A program made the position numbers and the translations under genes. Shown piece by piece: positions 10,691 to 21,176 of a stretch of DNA of 64,000 bases. The notes beneath the pieces are model-generated. The model saw only the letters and a program-made list of their open reading frames with translations. It was not told where the DNA came from and made no database searches. Source of the DNA: Rheum nobile (lineage: Eukaryota > Streptophyta > Magnoliopsida > Caryophyllales > Polygonaceae); contig WOAB01000162.1 in the NCBI GenBank assembly GCA_027886185.1, forward strand, positions 124,001 through 188,000, written 5' to 3'. Position 1 is the first letter of the stretch. The number at the start of each line of letters is the position of its first letter.

Positions 10691-11277
10691 TGACCGACTA
10701 TTTTTCTAAATGGATAGAAGCCGAAGCATATCGAGAGGTAAAAGAAAAACACGTCATCTCATTCATAAAACGTAACATTCTATGCAGATTTGGCGTCCCT
10801 TCAGAAATCGTATGCGACAATGGCTCCCAATTCATCGGTAGCAAGACACGATCTTTCTGTAAGCAATGGAACATCACATTAGTCACGTCCATACCAAGAT
10901 ACCCACAGTCTAATGGTCAAGCAGAATCCAACAACAAAATCATCATCAACAATCTCAAAAAATGCCTCACAAGGGCAAAAGGCAAGTGGGCCGACGAGCT
11001 CTCTTTGATACTATGGTCCGACAGGACAACACCAAAAAACGCAACAAGGCAAAGCCCTTTCTCATTGGTATATGGAAGCGAGGCAGTCATCCCCGCTGAG
11101 TTACTCGTCCCAACTGCCAGATATGGACTCCAAACTCTGGAACAAAATGACGTCGAGTTAGCTCACAACCTCGACACTATCAACGAGACTAGAGAGAAAG
11201 CCAGAATTCGAATGGTCCAATACCAACAGCAAGTCGCCCGGAGGTACAACGGGTCCGAGCTAAAGTCTTCAAATTAG
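10690..11277 (+). pseudogene. Integrase catalytic core, Tat element 1
   Basis: 195-codon open frame with the DDE-type integrase core: MTDYFSKWIEAEAY, the second catalytic Asp in VCDNGSQFI, and the Glu in YPQSNGQAESNN. The first Asp (GMDIVG) lies just upstream at about 10635, next to an in-frame stop. A frameshift at the end moves the C-terminal GDWVLRK-like segment to another frame, which runs to about 11470. Integrase joins the cDNA to host chromosomes. Closely related to element 2. Confidence 0.85.
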
Positions 11278-11469
11278 GAGACTGGGTCCTAAGGAAAACG
11301 TTCCAAAACACTAGAGATCCAACCGACGGAAAATTGGCACCCCAATGGGAAGGACCCTACCTCATCAAGGAAATCGTCGGGCAAGGAGCGTATCGACTAG
11401 AAACAAGGGATGGACAACCTATCCCTTGAAGTTGGAACGCGGTCCACCTAAAGTTGTATCACTTCTAGA

Positions 11470-12127
11470 CTCTCTCTCACCTTTTACTTTGCATTTTTTA
11501 TACGTATTTTCAGATTAGATTCATTCGATTTACGATCACTGACTTAAGCATCGGAGGGCCGTTGGGTCACCCCCCAACGGTCGCTCAAAAGACCTTTTTA
11601 TTTTTTATTTTTTTATTCTTAACGTAATCTGAGCAGGAACAAGAGGCCTCGAAGACAAAACTTGCCATTCAAACGGATATCCTTATCATTTACAACACAA
11701 AGCACTTACAACATTCAAAATCGATCGATACACAGGGAATGGAGGAAACAACACCAAAACATCATCTTACGCAAAAAGACTTGACCTTTTCAAGGTACAC
11801 GTCCTTGCTATATGGTACAAACTACTCTTCCCTAACACATACAACATGCTATACTAACAACTACAAATTACAGGTCGCTCCGACCAAACAATGCGCCTCA
11901 CGGCCAAAACGCAGTCGATGAAATCCACCTGCAAGAAACATACGATGCAAGAGCAAGGTATGCAACATAAAAACATCCTACAAAATACGCGACCCGCGAT
12001 GGTGGATGGGTTGCCAAAACATTGTTCATCCCGTCTCTTCGACAGGGCACAACATGTCACTTAAAACTTTTAAAAGAAAAACTGAATGTTCACAGGATTC
12101 CCCATACACAAACTTCGTTACATCTTT
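11470..12127. other. Noncoding region between pol and antisense gene, element 1
   Basis: No coding frame. It holds a GC-rich hairpin at about 11561-11581 (CCGTTGGG and CCCAACGG arms). It also holds, at 11989-12014, an inverted GCGACCC...GGGTTGC hairpin matching the one downstream of the antisense gene in element 2. The latter lies about 115 nt past the antisense stop codon. Confidence 0.6.
11989..12014 (-). promoter_or_regulatory. Conserved hairpin downstream of antisense gene (element 1)
   Basis: On the minus strand the sequence reads GGCAACCCATCCACCATCGC then GGGTCGCG. It shares the loop TCCACCATCG and both arms, with one weak pair, with the hairpins at 24275-24300 and 24363-24388. It sits in the presumed 3' UTR or termination region of the antisense gene. 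Function unknown; conservation in two diverged elements is the evidence. Confidence 0.6.
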
Positions 12128-13957
12128 CTAAGATTCACCCGACTTCTCGTTCACATCTGCAGGCACAAGCTCCCTACCAATGGTCACTTCAGGGCCATCC
12201 TTTGACGCGTCTTCAACAACTTCTTCAGTAGCCTCAGGGTCGGCCTCCTCCCTTTCATCTTCTCCTCCCATGCCAACTAGCTTGAAGAGGTTGTCTCCTG
12301 GGTTACCATTGGGATACAAGAGCATTATATCAGCCCTCGCATCCTCGATCTTCCAATCAACATGGGCACCCGCAACATACTCCTCCATCATCTCAATACG
12401 AGATTTGAGGCAGTAATACACCCCTACATCACCAGCAGTATGAGCATCCTGTTCATGGAGCCTCTCGGCTTCGGCCTTCATCTCAGCCTTCACATCCTCC
12501 AGACGAGCCTTGAAGCTTTGCTTGGTCGACGAAATCTCACTCTCCAAGGCTTTCATGCGACTTTCAGAGACTTTCAGTTGCTCCTCTGCTCGAGCAATCC
12601 GCTTATCTGCCCTGTCGCTTAACTCTTGGATAGTCGAGGAAGCAACCATGGAGTATTAAAAAACCTACATAGCATCATGTAATTCAGTCTTCTAATAAAA
12701 AAGAAAAAAGAGAACTCTTATCTTTCTACTTACCTTCCAAGCGTTAACAACAGCTTCATCCATACAATCACTGGGATGGAGATCGCCAATCTCATTCCTG
12801 GCGTCAGAGTCCACAAATCAGAGCAAATCGCTCACCGATCTCTCCCTCAACATGCCCGATGAAGAACTCAAAGCCACCGTCGCCTTTCTTATGGCCCCAA
12901 ACGCTTTCGACGAAGGGGATTCAAGAGTAATAACCCCAGTAGAAGGAAAGGCCCTAGTCGGGGCCTTCGCCGAAGAGGTCGCCTTAGCAGCCGACAGTCT
13001 CTGTTCCAACAAACTTTTTCCAGATAACCTAGCACTGGACCTTCCCCCTCTCGACACTGACAACATAACGCAACAAAATAAGCACAAGAACACTCCGAAA
13101 ACCAACCAGACACATACCTGCAGGAACGAACAGGTGCCTTTGGTCACAGACGCAGAAGGAGTCGACATGTCCCTAGGCTCGGGCAAAAGAAGATTGACGT
13201 TTTTGAAGGATCTTTCCGCCTCAGGGAAAGCAAGCAAAGTAGCAGTCACAACTTCAAATCCACTGGGCTCTCATGGATTAGGCGCTATAACGAAATACAT
13301 GTAAGCAAAATTTTAGAAGTCATTCGACAAATAGATTGAAAAAGGAGACACAATACTTGTTGTCCTCCAGTTGGAGAGAAGGAAAGAGCAATCGAAACCC
13401 TTTTCAAGGGACCTACGTTCTACGAAGAAAAACCAGGATCTCCTTCCACGGTCATTGACGTCTAAATTCAAAGCTATTGGATTTTTACCCCGATGAAGAC
13501 GCAATTGAAATCTCGAAGAACCCCGACTACTCAAGTAGTACGAGTACCACAAAGCGTCAAAATCAAATTCCAAATCCTTATCCGCAATTAATAGGTCAAC
13601 CACCATAAGCAAGCGCCATGTGTGGGGCATAACTTGACAAGGTGCAAGCTTTAACACGGCCAATAAATTCTGGACAAGTTGAGAAAAAGGAAAGGAATGA
13701 CCGATTTTGAAGGGATACTCGAAGAAACATACCCAACCCTCCTTATACCAGTTCGCTCGTTCGCAAGGTAAAGGAAGACGCGCTACAATACCCTCAGGGA
13801 ATCCTCCGACCTCTAAAACCCTCTCAAGCTCGGGTTGGGTTAAGGTTCCACACAAGGAATCTTATGAGTTTAAGAGATTCAAAGGGATAAAGGCATCGTC
13901 TTCCTCGCTTACATCCCTGATAATAGCCTTGCCTTTTCTCGATCTGGAAGACGCCAT
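12128..13957 (-). pseudogene. Antisense gene of Tat element 1 (Transposase_28-like, premature stops)
   Basis: Reads opposite to gag-pol. Start codon at 13957. Exon 1 runs to about 13360 and contains ELERVLEVGGFPEGIVARLP and APCQVMPHTWRLL, the signature of the plant family usually annotated as putative gypsy-type transposon protein (Pfam Transposase_28, from memory). A TAA at 13862-13864 interrupts it. Exon 2-like sequence (ERSFKNVNLLLPEPRDMS), exon 3-like sequence (RGGRSSARLSGKSLLEQR) and a coiled-coil last exon (12128-12649, with AGDVGVYYCLKSRIEMMEE) match element 2 in order. A second stop lies shortly after the first intron. The exon plan is retained but the copy is broken. Confidence 0.75.
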
Positions 13958-14110
13958 GAAAGAAGAGGGGAAAGAGATGATGAAAGTTTGAAAGAGAAAG
14001 AGAAATTACCCTGACAAGACGTGAAACCTACAGTGGATAGAGGTAATCGAGGGTAATTTAAAGAAGCAAACCGCCTCTTCCTTGGTCAAACCGCTGAGCC
14101 AATCGTAAGA

Positions 14111-14118
14111 CGCCACGT
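14111..14118 (-). promoter_or_regulatory. ACGTGGCG box upstream of antisense gene (element 1)
   Basis: ACGTGGCG on the minus strand, about 155 nt upstream of the antisense ATG. The same 8-mer occurs about 195 nt upstream of the homologous gene in element 2. ACGT-core sequences are typical plant bZIP targets. A TTTAAAT-like element lies between it and the start. Promoter role is inference. Confidence 0.4.
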
Positions 14119-14211
14119 CTGCTGAAAGATCGGCAAAGAAAGATTCCCTGGGAGAAGATCAAACTGCCCAGACACCGTTCCATTTCTAGCCCACTTTGAT
14201 CTTGGGGCAAT

Positions 14212-14726
14212 TGTTGGGCCTAGGAATTTCGAAGCCCAAATCGCTTGGCCCATGGATTCAGAAGATGACGCTAACCAACTCGGCTAGAGCAAAACATAGT
14301 CGATCCAAGGAGGAGAAACGTTGGCAAGGATCTTGGAAGTCTGTTCGACGGTTCCCACAAAATCCGGAGGACAACGGCTAGTTTAGAACGATCATGTAAT
14401 TTATGTATAAGTATTCGATTAGTGAGTTCAAGAAGGATATGAGATCATTATCATTATTACCAGCTATCATTTACAACTTTCTAGCTCTATGACGATTATT
14501 CTCTAAGTTCGATCCTTTATTGCAACTTTGAAGCGACCGATGCTTAGATTATCTGACTCGACCAATCTCTTGTTCGAGAGAGATAAGCTTACTTTTGTAT
14601 CTGTTTAATCTTGTTTCGTTTAGTTCCTTGCTTGATTTGGATCATTAAGATATAATCAATTCTGTAATTGCCTAGTTGCCCTTCTTAAGGCGATCCAGGT
14701 CGGTTCGATCTTTTCGCCCCAAAACA
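14212..14726 (+). repeat. 3' LTR of Tat element 1
   Basis: 515 bp, TGTTGGGCC to CCCCAAAACA, followed by the duplication GGAAC. A G-rich polypurine-like tract, CTTGGGGCAAT, immediately precedes it. Confidence 0.93.
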
Positions 14727-14731
14727 GGAAC

Positions 14732-15196
14732 TTCATATAAGTGAACTGATTATAGATATTCAAGACTGGACGAACAAGCTGCCAAGTCGAATTTGGTAAT
14801 ATGTAATGATAAGAGAAATTTGGAGATGATAGATTTCTGGGTTATTGTCTTGGGTGGTGTCAAGAAACAGGAAAAAGTTATTAAAATTGTGCTTATATAT
14901 AAGTTTACATTGCAAAAAATAGGTGAAATAGGAAGAAAAAAGAGTTAGAGTACTTATCTTGAAAATAGGAGATCTGATTGTATAAATTTGAACTAGTCCC
15001 CAAATAAAATCTTAGGAATCCAGAAACTGAGAGTGATGTAGATTCAACGGGAGAAGAACAGAGGGTAGGAGGAAATAATTCATGAAGCTGATGAAGGAGT
15101 TGCAAAAATCAGGCAAACCAGTCCAGACATGGACCCAATAGCTTGAGCCGCCATCATCGGTGATCAACTTGATCGGAAGGGATTTGAGCAGCTGGC
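14732..15196. other. Old sequence between Tat element 1 and copia element
   Basis: Probably the same DNA as 7251-7800 continued (LINE 5' part or target). A 66-codon minus frame (14905-15105) has no recognisable motif. Nothing else seen. Confidence 0.4.
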
Positions 15197-15235
15197 TATT
15201 GGATAAGGATACTAGTCCTAGTTGATATCCTCTAG
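15197..15235 (+). repeat. 39-bp duplication of the copia 5' LTR start
   Basis: The block TATTGGATAAGGATACTAGT through CCTCTAG occurs twice in tandem, at 15197-15235 and from 15236. The 3' LTR (21003) has it once. The 5' LTR proper is therefore 15236-15406 and this is an extra copy at its left edge. Confidence 0.85.
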
Positions 15236-15406
15236 TATTGGATAAGGATACTAGTCCTAGTTGATATCCTCTAGTATTATCATATCTTGTATATTAGGTA
15301 GTTAGAATATTGAATGTATATCTTGTATATGCAGTTATGGCAAGCCAATGTATTTATTGTAACTCTTTTCAATCAATAATACTAAGTCAGTTTATTCTAT
15401 CGTACA
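15236..15406 (+). repeat. 5' LTR of copia element
   Basis: About 171 bp, ends CTATCGTACA. Nearly identical to 21003-21175, with a 2-bp indel at TGTATTTATT and a few substitutions. Confidence 0.85.
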
Positions 15407-15420
15407 TGGTATCTAGAGCT
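15407..15420 (+). promoter_or_regulatory. Initiator-Met type primer-binding site, copia
   Basis: TGGTATCTAGAGCT directly follows the LTR. It equals the usual TGGTATCAGAGC complement of plant initiator tRNA-Met except for a disturbed base around the TAG. Confidence 0.75.
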
Positions 15421-15489
15421 TAGGTTTTTTTTTTCACCGTCCAAAAACCCTAGCCGTCGGCCATCCACCACTGTCCACCGCCAACCACC

Positions 15490-15616
15490 ATGTCTCAAAC
15501 ACAGTCCAATAACAACATCCTCCTTTCCACCAGCACGTCTACTCATATGCAATTTCCTAACCTTTCAATCAAGCTTGATCGAACAAACTACTACTCATGG
15601 CGGAGTGTTGTGTTGT
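15490..15616 (+). pseudogene. Copia gag, N-terminal piece
   Basis: ATG at 15490. The frame gives SIKLDRTNYYSWRSVVL, the conserved N-terminus of plant copia gag (the family form is roughly KL...NY..W). The reading frame is interrupted at 15617 by a solo LTR and resumes after 17021 with STLEAYDLDSYV. If the insertion is ignored, the two halves are in the same frame. Confidence 0.8.
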
Positions 15617-17021
15617 TGATATGCGATATATTGTATAGCGTATCTAGTGGTTATTAGCATGATTTAGGTGATGTTTGGATATGATTTGATGGTGATTCTG
15701 TAATCCGGAAGAGAAGCCGAGAAGTGAAGAAATCATGAGATTTACAGAGGTTTGAGGTGCATTGAAGAGTAGAAGGACAGTATGCTGAATTCAATTGGTT
15801 CGTTCTCTTTACTCAAATGTCCAAATGGAGTGATTCCAATTCGAGGAGTTAGATCTTGAAGTCTACTGCAAGTCCTCAAAATATGAGCGCAATCCGAGTT
15901 GGGAATCAAAAGTTATGACGTTTGTACGGAAGTGTCGCAGCTGCTGGAGTACCACCGCACCCGCGGCAACATCACCGCACCCCGCGGTGAGCCAGCAGAG
16001 AAAAAGGCGCGAAGTTCTGGAAGACTACCGCACCCCGCGGTGGGTATTGCCGCACCCGCGGTGACTTTTCTCGGCTTATTTCCGAGATCTTTTATCTGTT
16101 TTTATTTTATATCTGAAACTTTGTTTCCAAATTTGTTATTTCCTTTTATTTATTTATGGATTATTTGCCCTAGTATTTAAGGTTATTTCTAAGACTTTGT
16201 TTAAAAAACCCTAGTTGCCACCAAAACCCTAGTTTATTTTCATCGTTATTTTTTCCCTTTTGCTCAGGCAGACATTTGAAGCCTTTGGATTGATTGGATT
16301 GTGAGTTTATTCTTTTACTCTTTCTATGACTGTTTTAAGTCTCTCTCGTGCTTAATCTCATTGATCATATATTGATTCCCCTTGATTTGTTGATTAGGAA
16401 ATCAAATAGATTTTAATAATAGTTCCCTCCGGATTGACAACCTATTTCTAGTATTATGCTATTGGTTCCCCTTTTCCATACAACCTGTTGAGATTGTTAT
16501 TGATCATACTACTAAGGATTGGAGGATACTGGTTGAGAATCTAAATCCCTTAGTTTGTGTAGAGAATTAATTACATGCAATTGTATGACTGGTTGCTACA
16601 CTTGCATGTACCTATCTATTCCTGAATTCATTGCTGCTGTTAGATTCAATCTAGAAGGTCTTCTAGGTTATTTAATAGTTAGGGTTATCAGGACTGGTTG
16701 GACTGGTAACTAATTCAGAACATGGATTAGGACTTTCATGAGTATTGAGGACTAGGAATAATCAATGATCGATCTATCAATCTGTGTGGATATTTGTTTG
16801 GCTGAGCTATTTCCCTAATTTGATTTCAAGTCTTTGTTTTTATTTATTTATTTTATTTATTTTGTTTTTAAATCAGAAACCCCCTGGTTACTTGTTGGTA
16901 TACAATTACATCATTGGAATAGTATTTGATTCTCTGTGGGATTCGACCCTTACTTACCAGACTACATTAGTTAGGTTTGTTTAGGATTATTTTGTTTAGG
17001 TGTCACGACAACGCCTTATTA
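15617..17021 (+). mobile_element. Solo LTR (family 3) inserted in copia gag
   Basis: 1405 bp, starts TGATATGCGATATATTG and ends TTATTA where the second copy ends TGTCA. Flanked by GTTGT (15612-15616) and GCTGT (17022-17026), a 4-of-5 duplication. A second, 1329-bp copy lies at 61812-63140 with an exact duplication AGTGT, which fixes the ends. It has several GC-rich palindromic boxes (ACCGCACCCGCGG, CACCGCACCCCGCGGTG) at 15949-16066, about 110 bp before a TATTTAAGG box at 16174. No coding region, and the parent element type is unknown. Confidence 0.8.
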
Positions 17022-17026
17022 GCTGT

Positions 17027-17850
17027 CCACCCTTGAAGCGTATGATCTTGATTCGTACGTTCTTCAAGAACCCAAACCCGCCCCAAAAGAAGGCGCTGAC
17101 GTCCTAGCCGACTACGTCACATAGAGGAAAGCAGATCGATTCGTTCTTGTCTGGCTTCGATCCACTCTGTCCGACAAATTACTCTGCTATGTTGCTCGTG
17201 CAACCACTTCGTTTGATGCCTGGAAGATGATCTCGATCATGTTTCAATCTCAGACGTGGGCTCATCTAATGAATCTGAAGGGTCAACTTCAGAACTTGTC
17301 GAAGGGCTCCCTCTCCATGATGGATTACATAGAGAAGAAGCGATCCATCGTTGACGCCCTCACTGAATGTCAATACTTTGTTCAAGATGACGACTTTGTC
17401 GCGTCTCTCCTCCATGGACTCGACTCGTCTTATGGTCCTTGCAAGGCTGCCATCAATGTTCATCTATAACCCGTATCGCTAGATGAACTCACCGGCCTTC
17501 TGCTTCAGGAGGAAGAACGCTTGCTCACTGATTCCACCCCAACCGGCGCCGTCAATGTCTCTCCGCCGCCGCCTCCTGCTGACTCCGTCACCCCGCCAGC
17601 AGCCAACACCGCAACGACTGGCTCACAACCACGGCCTGAAGGCTCCTTCCGTGGCAGAGGTCGTGGCGATAGAGGACGTGGGCGCGGTAGAGGCAGGTCT
17701 AACGACTCATCCGGCTTCCAACAGCAGCAGCAGTATTCGAATCAGCAGTAATCAAACCTTCCGGTTTGTCAGATTTGTGATCGAGTTGGTCATCCAGCCA
17801 AGAATTACTACAACAGATTTGATTCTATAGCGTATCCGTCGAGCTACCCG
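17027..17850 (+). pseudogene. Copia gag, C-terminal piece with zinc knuckle
   Basis: Continuation of gag: RFVLVWLRSTLSDKLLCYV, FQSQTWAHLMNLKGQL, SMMDYIEKKRSIVDAL. Then a proline-rich and RG-rich linker (FRGRGRGDRGRGRGRGR), then CQICDRVGHPAKNYY, a CCHC knuckle whose last Cys reads Tyr. TAG near 17122, TAA at 17467-17469 and TAA at 17749-17751 interrupt an otherwise continuous frame. Gag forms the virus-like particle and packages RNA. Confidence 0.82.
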
Positions 17851-17889
17851 CAGAAGTCTGCCAATCATGTTGCTCATTCCTCGTCCGGT

Positions 17890-18324
17890 GACCAACCTTG
17901 GTATGTGGATTCTGGTGTGTCTCATCATGTTACTGCAAACATGAGGAATCTGTCTCTTCATTCTGAATATGATGGTAATGATCAGCTTTCTCTTGGTGAT
18001 GGTAAATCTATACCGTTTACTCATATTGGTTCCTCTTCTCTTGGCAATTCCATTTTGTCCATGAAAAATGTCCTTGTTGTGCCTAATATTGCCAAGAACT
18101 TGCTGAGTGCTACATCTCTTACTAAGGATAATGATGTATTTATTGAACTATGGGCTAATTGTTGCTTTGTGAAGGACTTGCAGGGTCGGACCATCCTGAA
18201 GGGAATCGTTGAAGACGGACTTTACTGCCTTTCTCCTACTGCCACCCAACCGATCCAACCTCATGCCTTGCTCGCCCATCGCACTACCGCTACTACTTGG
18301 CAAAAGTCATCGTCTACCCATTAG
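17890..18324 (+). pseudogene. Copia protease and pre-integrase region
   Basis: WYVDSGVSHHVTAN is the aspartic protease active-site region (family WxxDSGAxxHxT), with Ala changed to Val after DSG. It continues through KNVLVVPNIAKNLLSATSLT, typical of copia polyproteins, and GLYCLSP before the integrase. In frame with the preceding gag after one stop. The frame is lost at 18322 near the expected HRRLGHP-like zinc-binding motif. Confidence 0.8.
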
Positions 18325-18329
18325 TTTCA

Positions 18330-18880
18330 AACATGAGTCTAGTTCTACCTATTTTGATCTAATCTATGCCGATATTTAGGGTCATGCGTTTGTTTCTTCC
18401 CTTTATGGCAATAAATATTTTGTCCAGTTTGTTGATGATCACTCAAAATTTTGCTGGATTTATTTTCTATCTCATAAGTCTCAGGTACTGCAAACATTTA
18501 TCACCTTTCATACGATGGTGAAAACCCAATTTACCAAACAAATCAAGCAACTCCAAACCGATAGCGGTGGTGAATTCCTAGCCCTTTCCTCGTTCCTACA
18601 GCAAAACGACATCCTTCACCGTATCTCATATCCCATACTCCCTCCCAAAATGGAGCTGTTGAACGACGCCACCAAATTGTCCAAGAAAAGGACCTTGCTT
18701 TGCTTGCTCAAGCCTCCCTTCCCTTTGATTATTGGGAAAGCGCCTTCCAAACCGCCGTCTACCTCTCAAACTGAACCATTACCCCACTCCTCAAAAATAC
18801 CTCACCCTTCCAAATCCTCTACAAAAAGAACCCGGATTACAGACTTCTTAAAGCCTTTAGTTGTGTCTGCTATCCCTACC
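18330..18880 (+). pseudogene. Copia integrase core remnant
   Basis: Plus-strand frames give YFVQFVDDHSKFCWIYFL (first catalytic Asp region) and IKQLQTDSGGEFLALSSFLQ (second Asp). After HRISYP the frame shifts, so the expected HTPQQNG...E motif with the catalytic Glu is only partly readable. A TAG lies near 18378. DDE integrase would insert cDNA into the chromosome. Confidence 0.75.
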
Positions 18881-18884
18881 TAAG

Positions 18885-20575
18885 ACCCTACAACTCCATA
18901 AAACTATCCTTTCGCTCCCTACCTTGCTTGTTTATTGGGTATAACACTAAGTATAAGGGTTATGTATGTTTACATCTTCCCACTGGACGTATATATATTT
19001 CCGCTCATGTTGTCTTTAATGAGGAGTCTTTTCCATACAAACACAACTCCACCACGGTCCCGTCTCCTTCTCAATCTCAGGCCCCAACTCGCAGTCTCCT
19101 GTCCATGTCGTCCCGTCTCTTACAGCTCGCTGCAGACTCCTCCGTCTCTCCCCCGCCACCAAACTCCCCATCATCGGCATTGTCACCAACCCTAACCCCA
19201 AACTTTCCTACAAATCCCGCTCCCCAGCCTGAACCTGTCATTTAGATTGACGTTCCCGTCCCAAGTCCGTTGTCTTCGGCTTCTCCGACTAGTGGTCCGA
19301 CTTCTGCAGGCGATTCACAGCAACCCGCACTCATGTACTTGCATGCTGCTGATGACTCCAACCATACTATGACCACTCGGGCATGCACATGTAATCTCAA
19401 GCCTCGCACTTTTACGGCTACTCGCCATCCAGCTCCGTCTTGTCACTTTGCAGAACAAGAGCCAGCCACCTTTGCCTCTGCTGCCAAATCTGAGTCATGG
19501 TTACGTGCCATGAAAGCTGAGCTCTCTGCCCTTATGGCTAATCAAACGTGGGTCCTTGTCCCACGTCCGGAGAATGCCAATGTGGTTGGAAATAAGTGGG
19601 TCTATCGGATTAAATGCAAGTCTGATGACAGTGTCGAGCGCTTTAAGGCTCGTCTTGTGGCCAAGGATTCCATTAGAAAGAAGGGGTTGATTACTTTGAC
19701 ACGTTCAGCCCGGTAGTCAAGCCAACTACTATCCGCCTCATTCTGTGTATTGCTCTTTCTCGAGGTTAGTCTATCCAGCAACTTGATATCAATAACGCGT
19801 TTCTCAATGATGACTTGAGTGAAACCGTTTACATGTCTCAGCCGAAGGGATTTGTTGATCTCAGTTTCCTGATTATGTCTGTAAGTTACAGAAGGCGCTC
19901 TATGGCGTCAAGCAGGCCCCTCGTGCATGGTTCAACAAGTTGAGATTATTTCTGCAGAGTTTTGATTTTCAGGCTTGTTTCTCGGATACATCCCTATTTA
20001 TACTGCATTCTGCTTCCGCTATTACTTATATTCTGGTATATGTGGATGACATCATTATCACAAGGTCTGATTCTGATTTCATTCGGCGATTCACTGGGTC
20101 CCTACATCAACAATTTGCTCTGAAAGATCTTGGTCGACTATCCTTCTTTCTAGGTATTGAGATCACTTACTCTGGCCAGTCTATGCATTTGTCTCAATAC
20201 AAGTACTTGCGGGATCTTCTTGACCGTTGTGCTATGCTTGAGGCAAAACCTGTGTCTTCGCCTATTGATCCTTCTTTTACCAAGCGGCCAACCGGCCCCG
20301 ACCCTCCTTACTCTGATGCCAGTGCTTACCGCCATGTTGTTGGCAGCTTACAGTATGCTCTCATCACTCGTTCGGAAATCAGTTTCGCTGTCAATAGGGC
20401 ATGCCAACACATGCATAACCCTCTTACTTCCCATTGGCAGCATGTCAAACGGATCCTACGATATCTCAAAGGTTCCTTAGATCATGGTCTCACCCTCTCT
20501 GCATCATCCACTAGTGATTTGGTGGCTTACTCTGATGCTGGCTGGGCCACAAACCCTGTTGATCTTCGGTCCTAA
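18885..20575 (+). pseudogene. Copia reverse transcriptase (several frames)
   Basis: 19270-19716 gives the N-terminal fingers, NQTWVLVPRPENANVVGNKW and VERFKARLVAKD. A frameshift follows. QQLDINNAFLNDDLSETVYM (first palm Asp) is at about 19778, and 19940-20575 contains the catalytic LVYVDDIIITRSD and KDLGRLSFFLGIEI. The segment 18928-19245 upstream encodes the proline/serine-rich spacer typical of copia between integrase and RT. Catalytic aspartates remain but at least three frame breaks make it non-functional. Confidence 0.82.
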
Positions 20576-21000
20576 CATGGCTTTGTAGTGTATTATGGCG
20601 GTAATCTTATTAGTTGGTCCAGTCGAAAGCAAAAGGTTCTTGCCCGTTCCAGCACCGAAGCTGAGTACCATGCTCTTGCATTCACCACTGTCGAGATAAT
20701 TTTGCTATGTCAACTGCTTTAGGAAATCCGGTTTCCTTATCGAGCTCCGCATGTGTTGCTGTGTGACAATCTGTCTGCTACCTTTCTTGCCAACAATCCT
20801 GTTATCACCACTAGGTCCAAGCATATTCAGTTGGATTATCACTTTGTTCGTCAACAAGTTGATTCTCGCCAACTTATTGTTCGTCATATTCCTACGAGTG
20901 ACCAAATTGCTGACATCTTTACGAAGGCTCTCACTGGGCGCTTCTTTACTGGTGTTCGTCCCAAGCTTCTGGTCACTCCGCGTCCTTCAGCTTGCCGGGG
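20576..21000 (+). pseudogene. Copia RNase H remnant
   Basis: Continues from SDAGWA (ending at 20575 with a stop) through LISWSSRKQKVLARSSTEAE, LLCDNLSATFLANNP and SKHIQLDYHFVRQQV to IADIFTKALTGRFF. These are the four acidic positions of copia RNase H in order. The frame is broken near 20576 and 20720. The G-rich tract TTGCCGGGGGG ends at the 3' LTR. Confidence 0.8.
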
Positions 21001-21002
21001 GG

Positions 21003-21175
21003 TATTGGATAAGGATACTAGTCCTAGTTGATATCCTTTGGTATTATCATATCTTGTATATTAGGTAGTTAGAATATTGAGCGTATATCTTGTATATGCA
21101 GTTATGGCAAGCCAATGTATATTTATTGTAACTCTTTTCAATCAATAATACTAAGTCAGTTTATTCTATCGTACA
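21003..21175 (+). repeat. 3' LTR of copia element
   Basis: 173 bp, TATTGGATAAGG to ATCGTACA, preceded by the polypurine-like tract. Followed by a single G and then TGAAAATGCAGA, the 12-mer also found next to the LINE tail at 224-235. Confidence 0.85.
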
Positions 21176-21176
21176 G

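Larger units (their letters stand above)
7806..14726 (+). mobile_element. Ty3/gypsy Tat-lineage element 1, internally deleted
   Basis: Complete LTR-to-LTR element of 6921 bp. Two 515-bp LTRs start TGTTGGGCC and end CCCCAAAACA (the 5' copy ends AAATA). They are flanked by the 5-bp duplication GGAAC (7801-7805 and 14727-14731). A primer-binding site follows the 5' LTR, and a G-rich tract (CTTGGGGCAAT) precedes the 3' LTR. Coding order is gag, then a junction straight into the linker before integrase, then integrase. Protease, reverse transcriptase and both RNase H domains are missing compared with element 2. The LTRs differ at about 17 of 515 positions by eye. An antisense gene lies between pol and the 3' LTR. 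Confidence 0.92.
15197..21175 (+). mobile_element. Degenerate Ty1/copia retrotransposon
   Basis: Order of domains is gag, protease, integrase, reverse transcriptase, RNase H, the copia order, between short LTRs (about 171-173 bp). The primer-binding site resembles the initiator-Met type, and a G-rich tract (TTGCCGGGGGG) precedes the 3' LTR. All ORFs carry frameshifts and stops, and gag is split by a solo LTR. The LTRs begin TATTGG rather than TG. I found no matching 5-bp target duplication; the 5' flank reads CTGGC and the 3' flank GTGAA. One flank may therefore have been rearranged. Confidence 0.88.

Noticed and set aside
12852..13304. 150-codon plus-strand frame in Tat element 1
   Set aside because: It overlaps the antisense gene exons, which have homologues in element 2 in the minus frame; the plus frame is a shadow.
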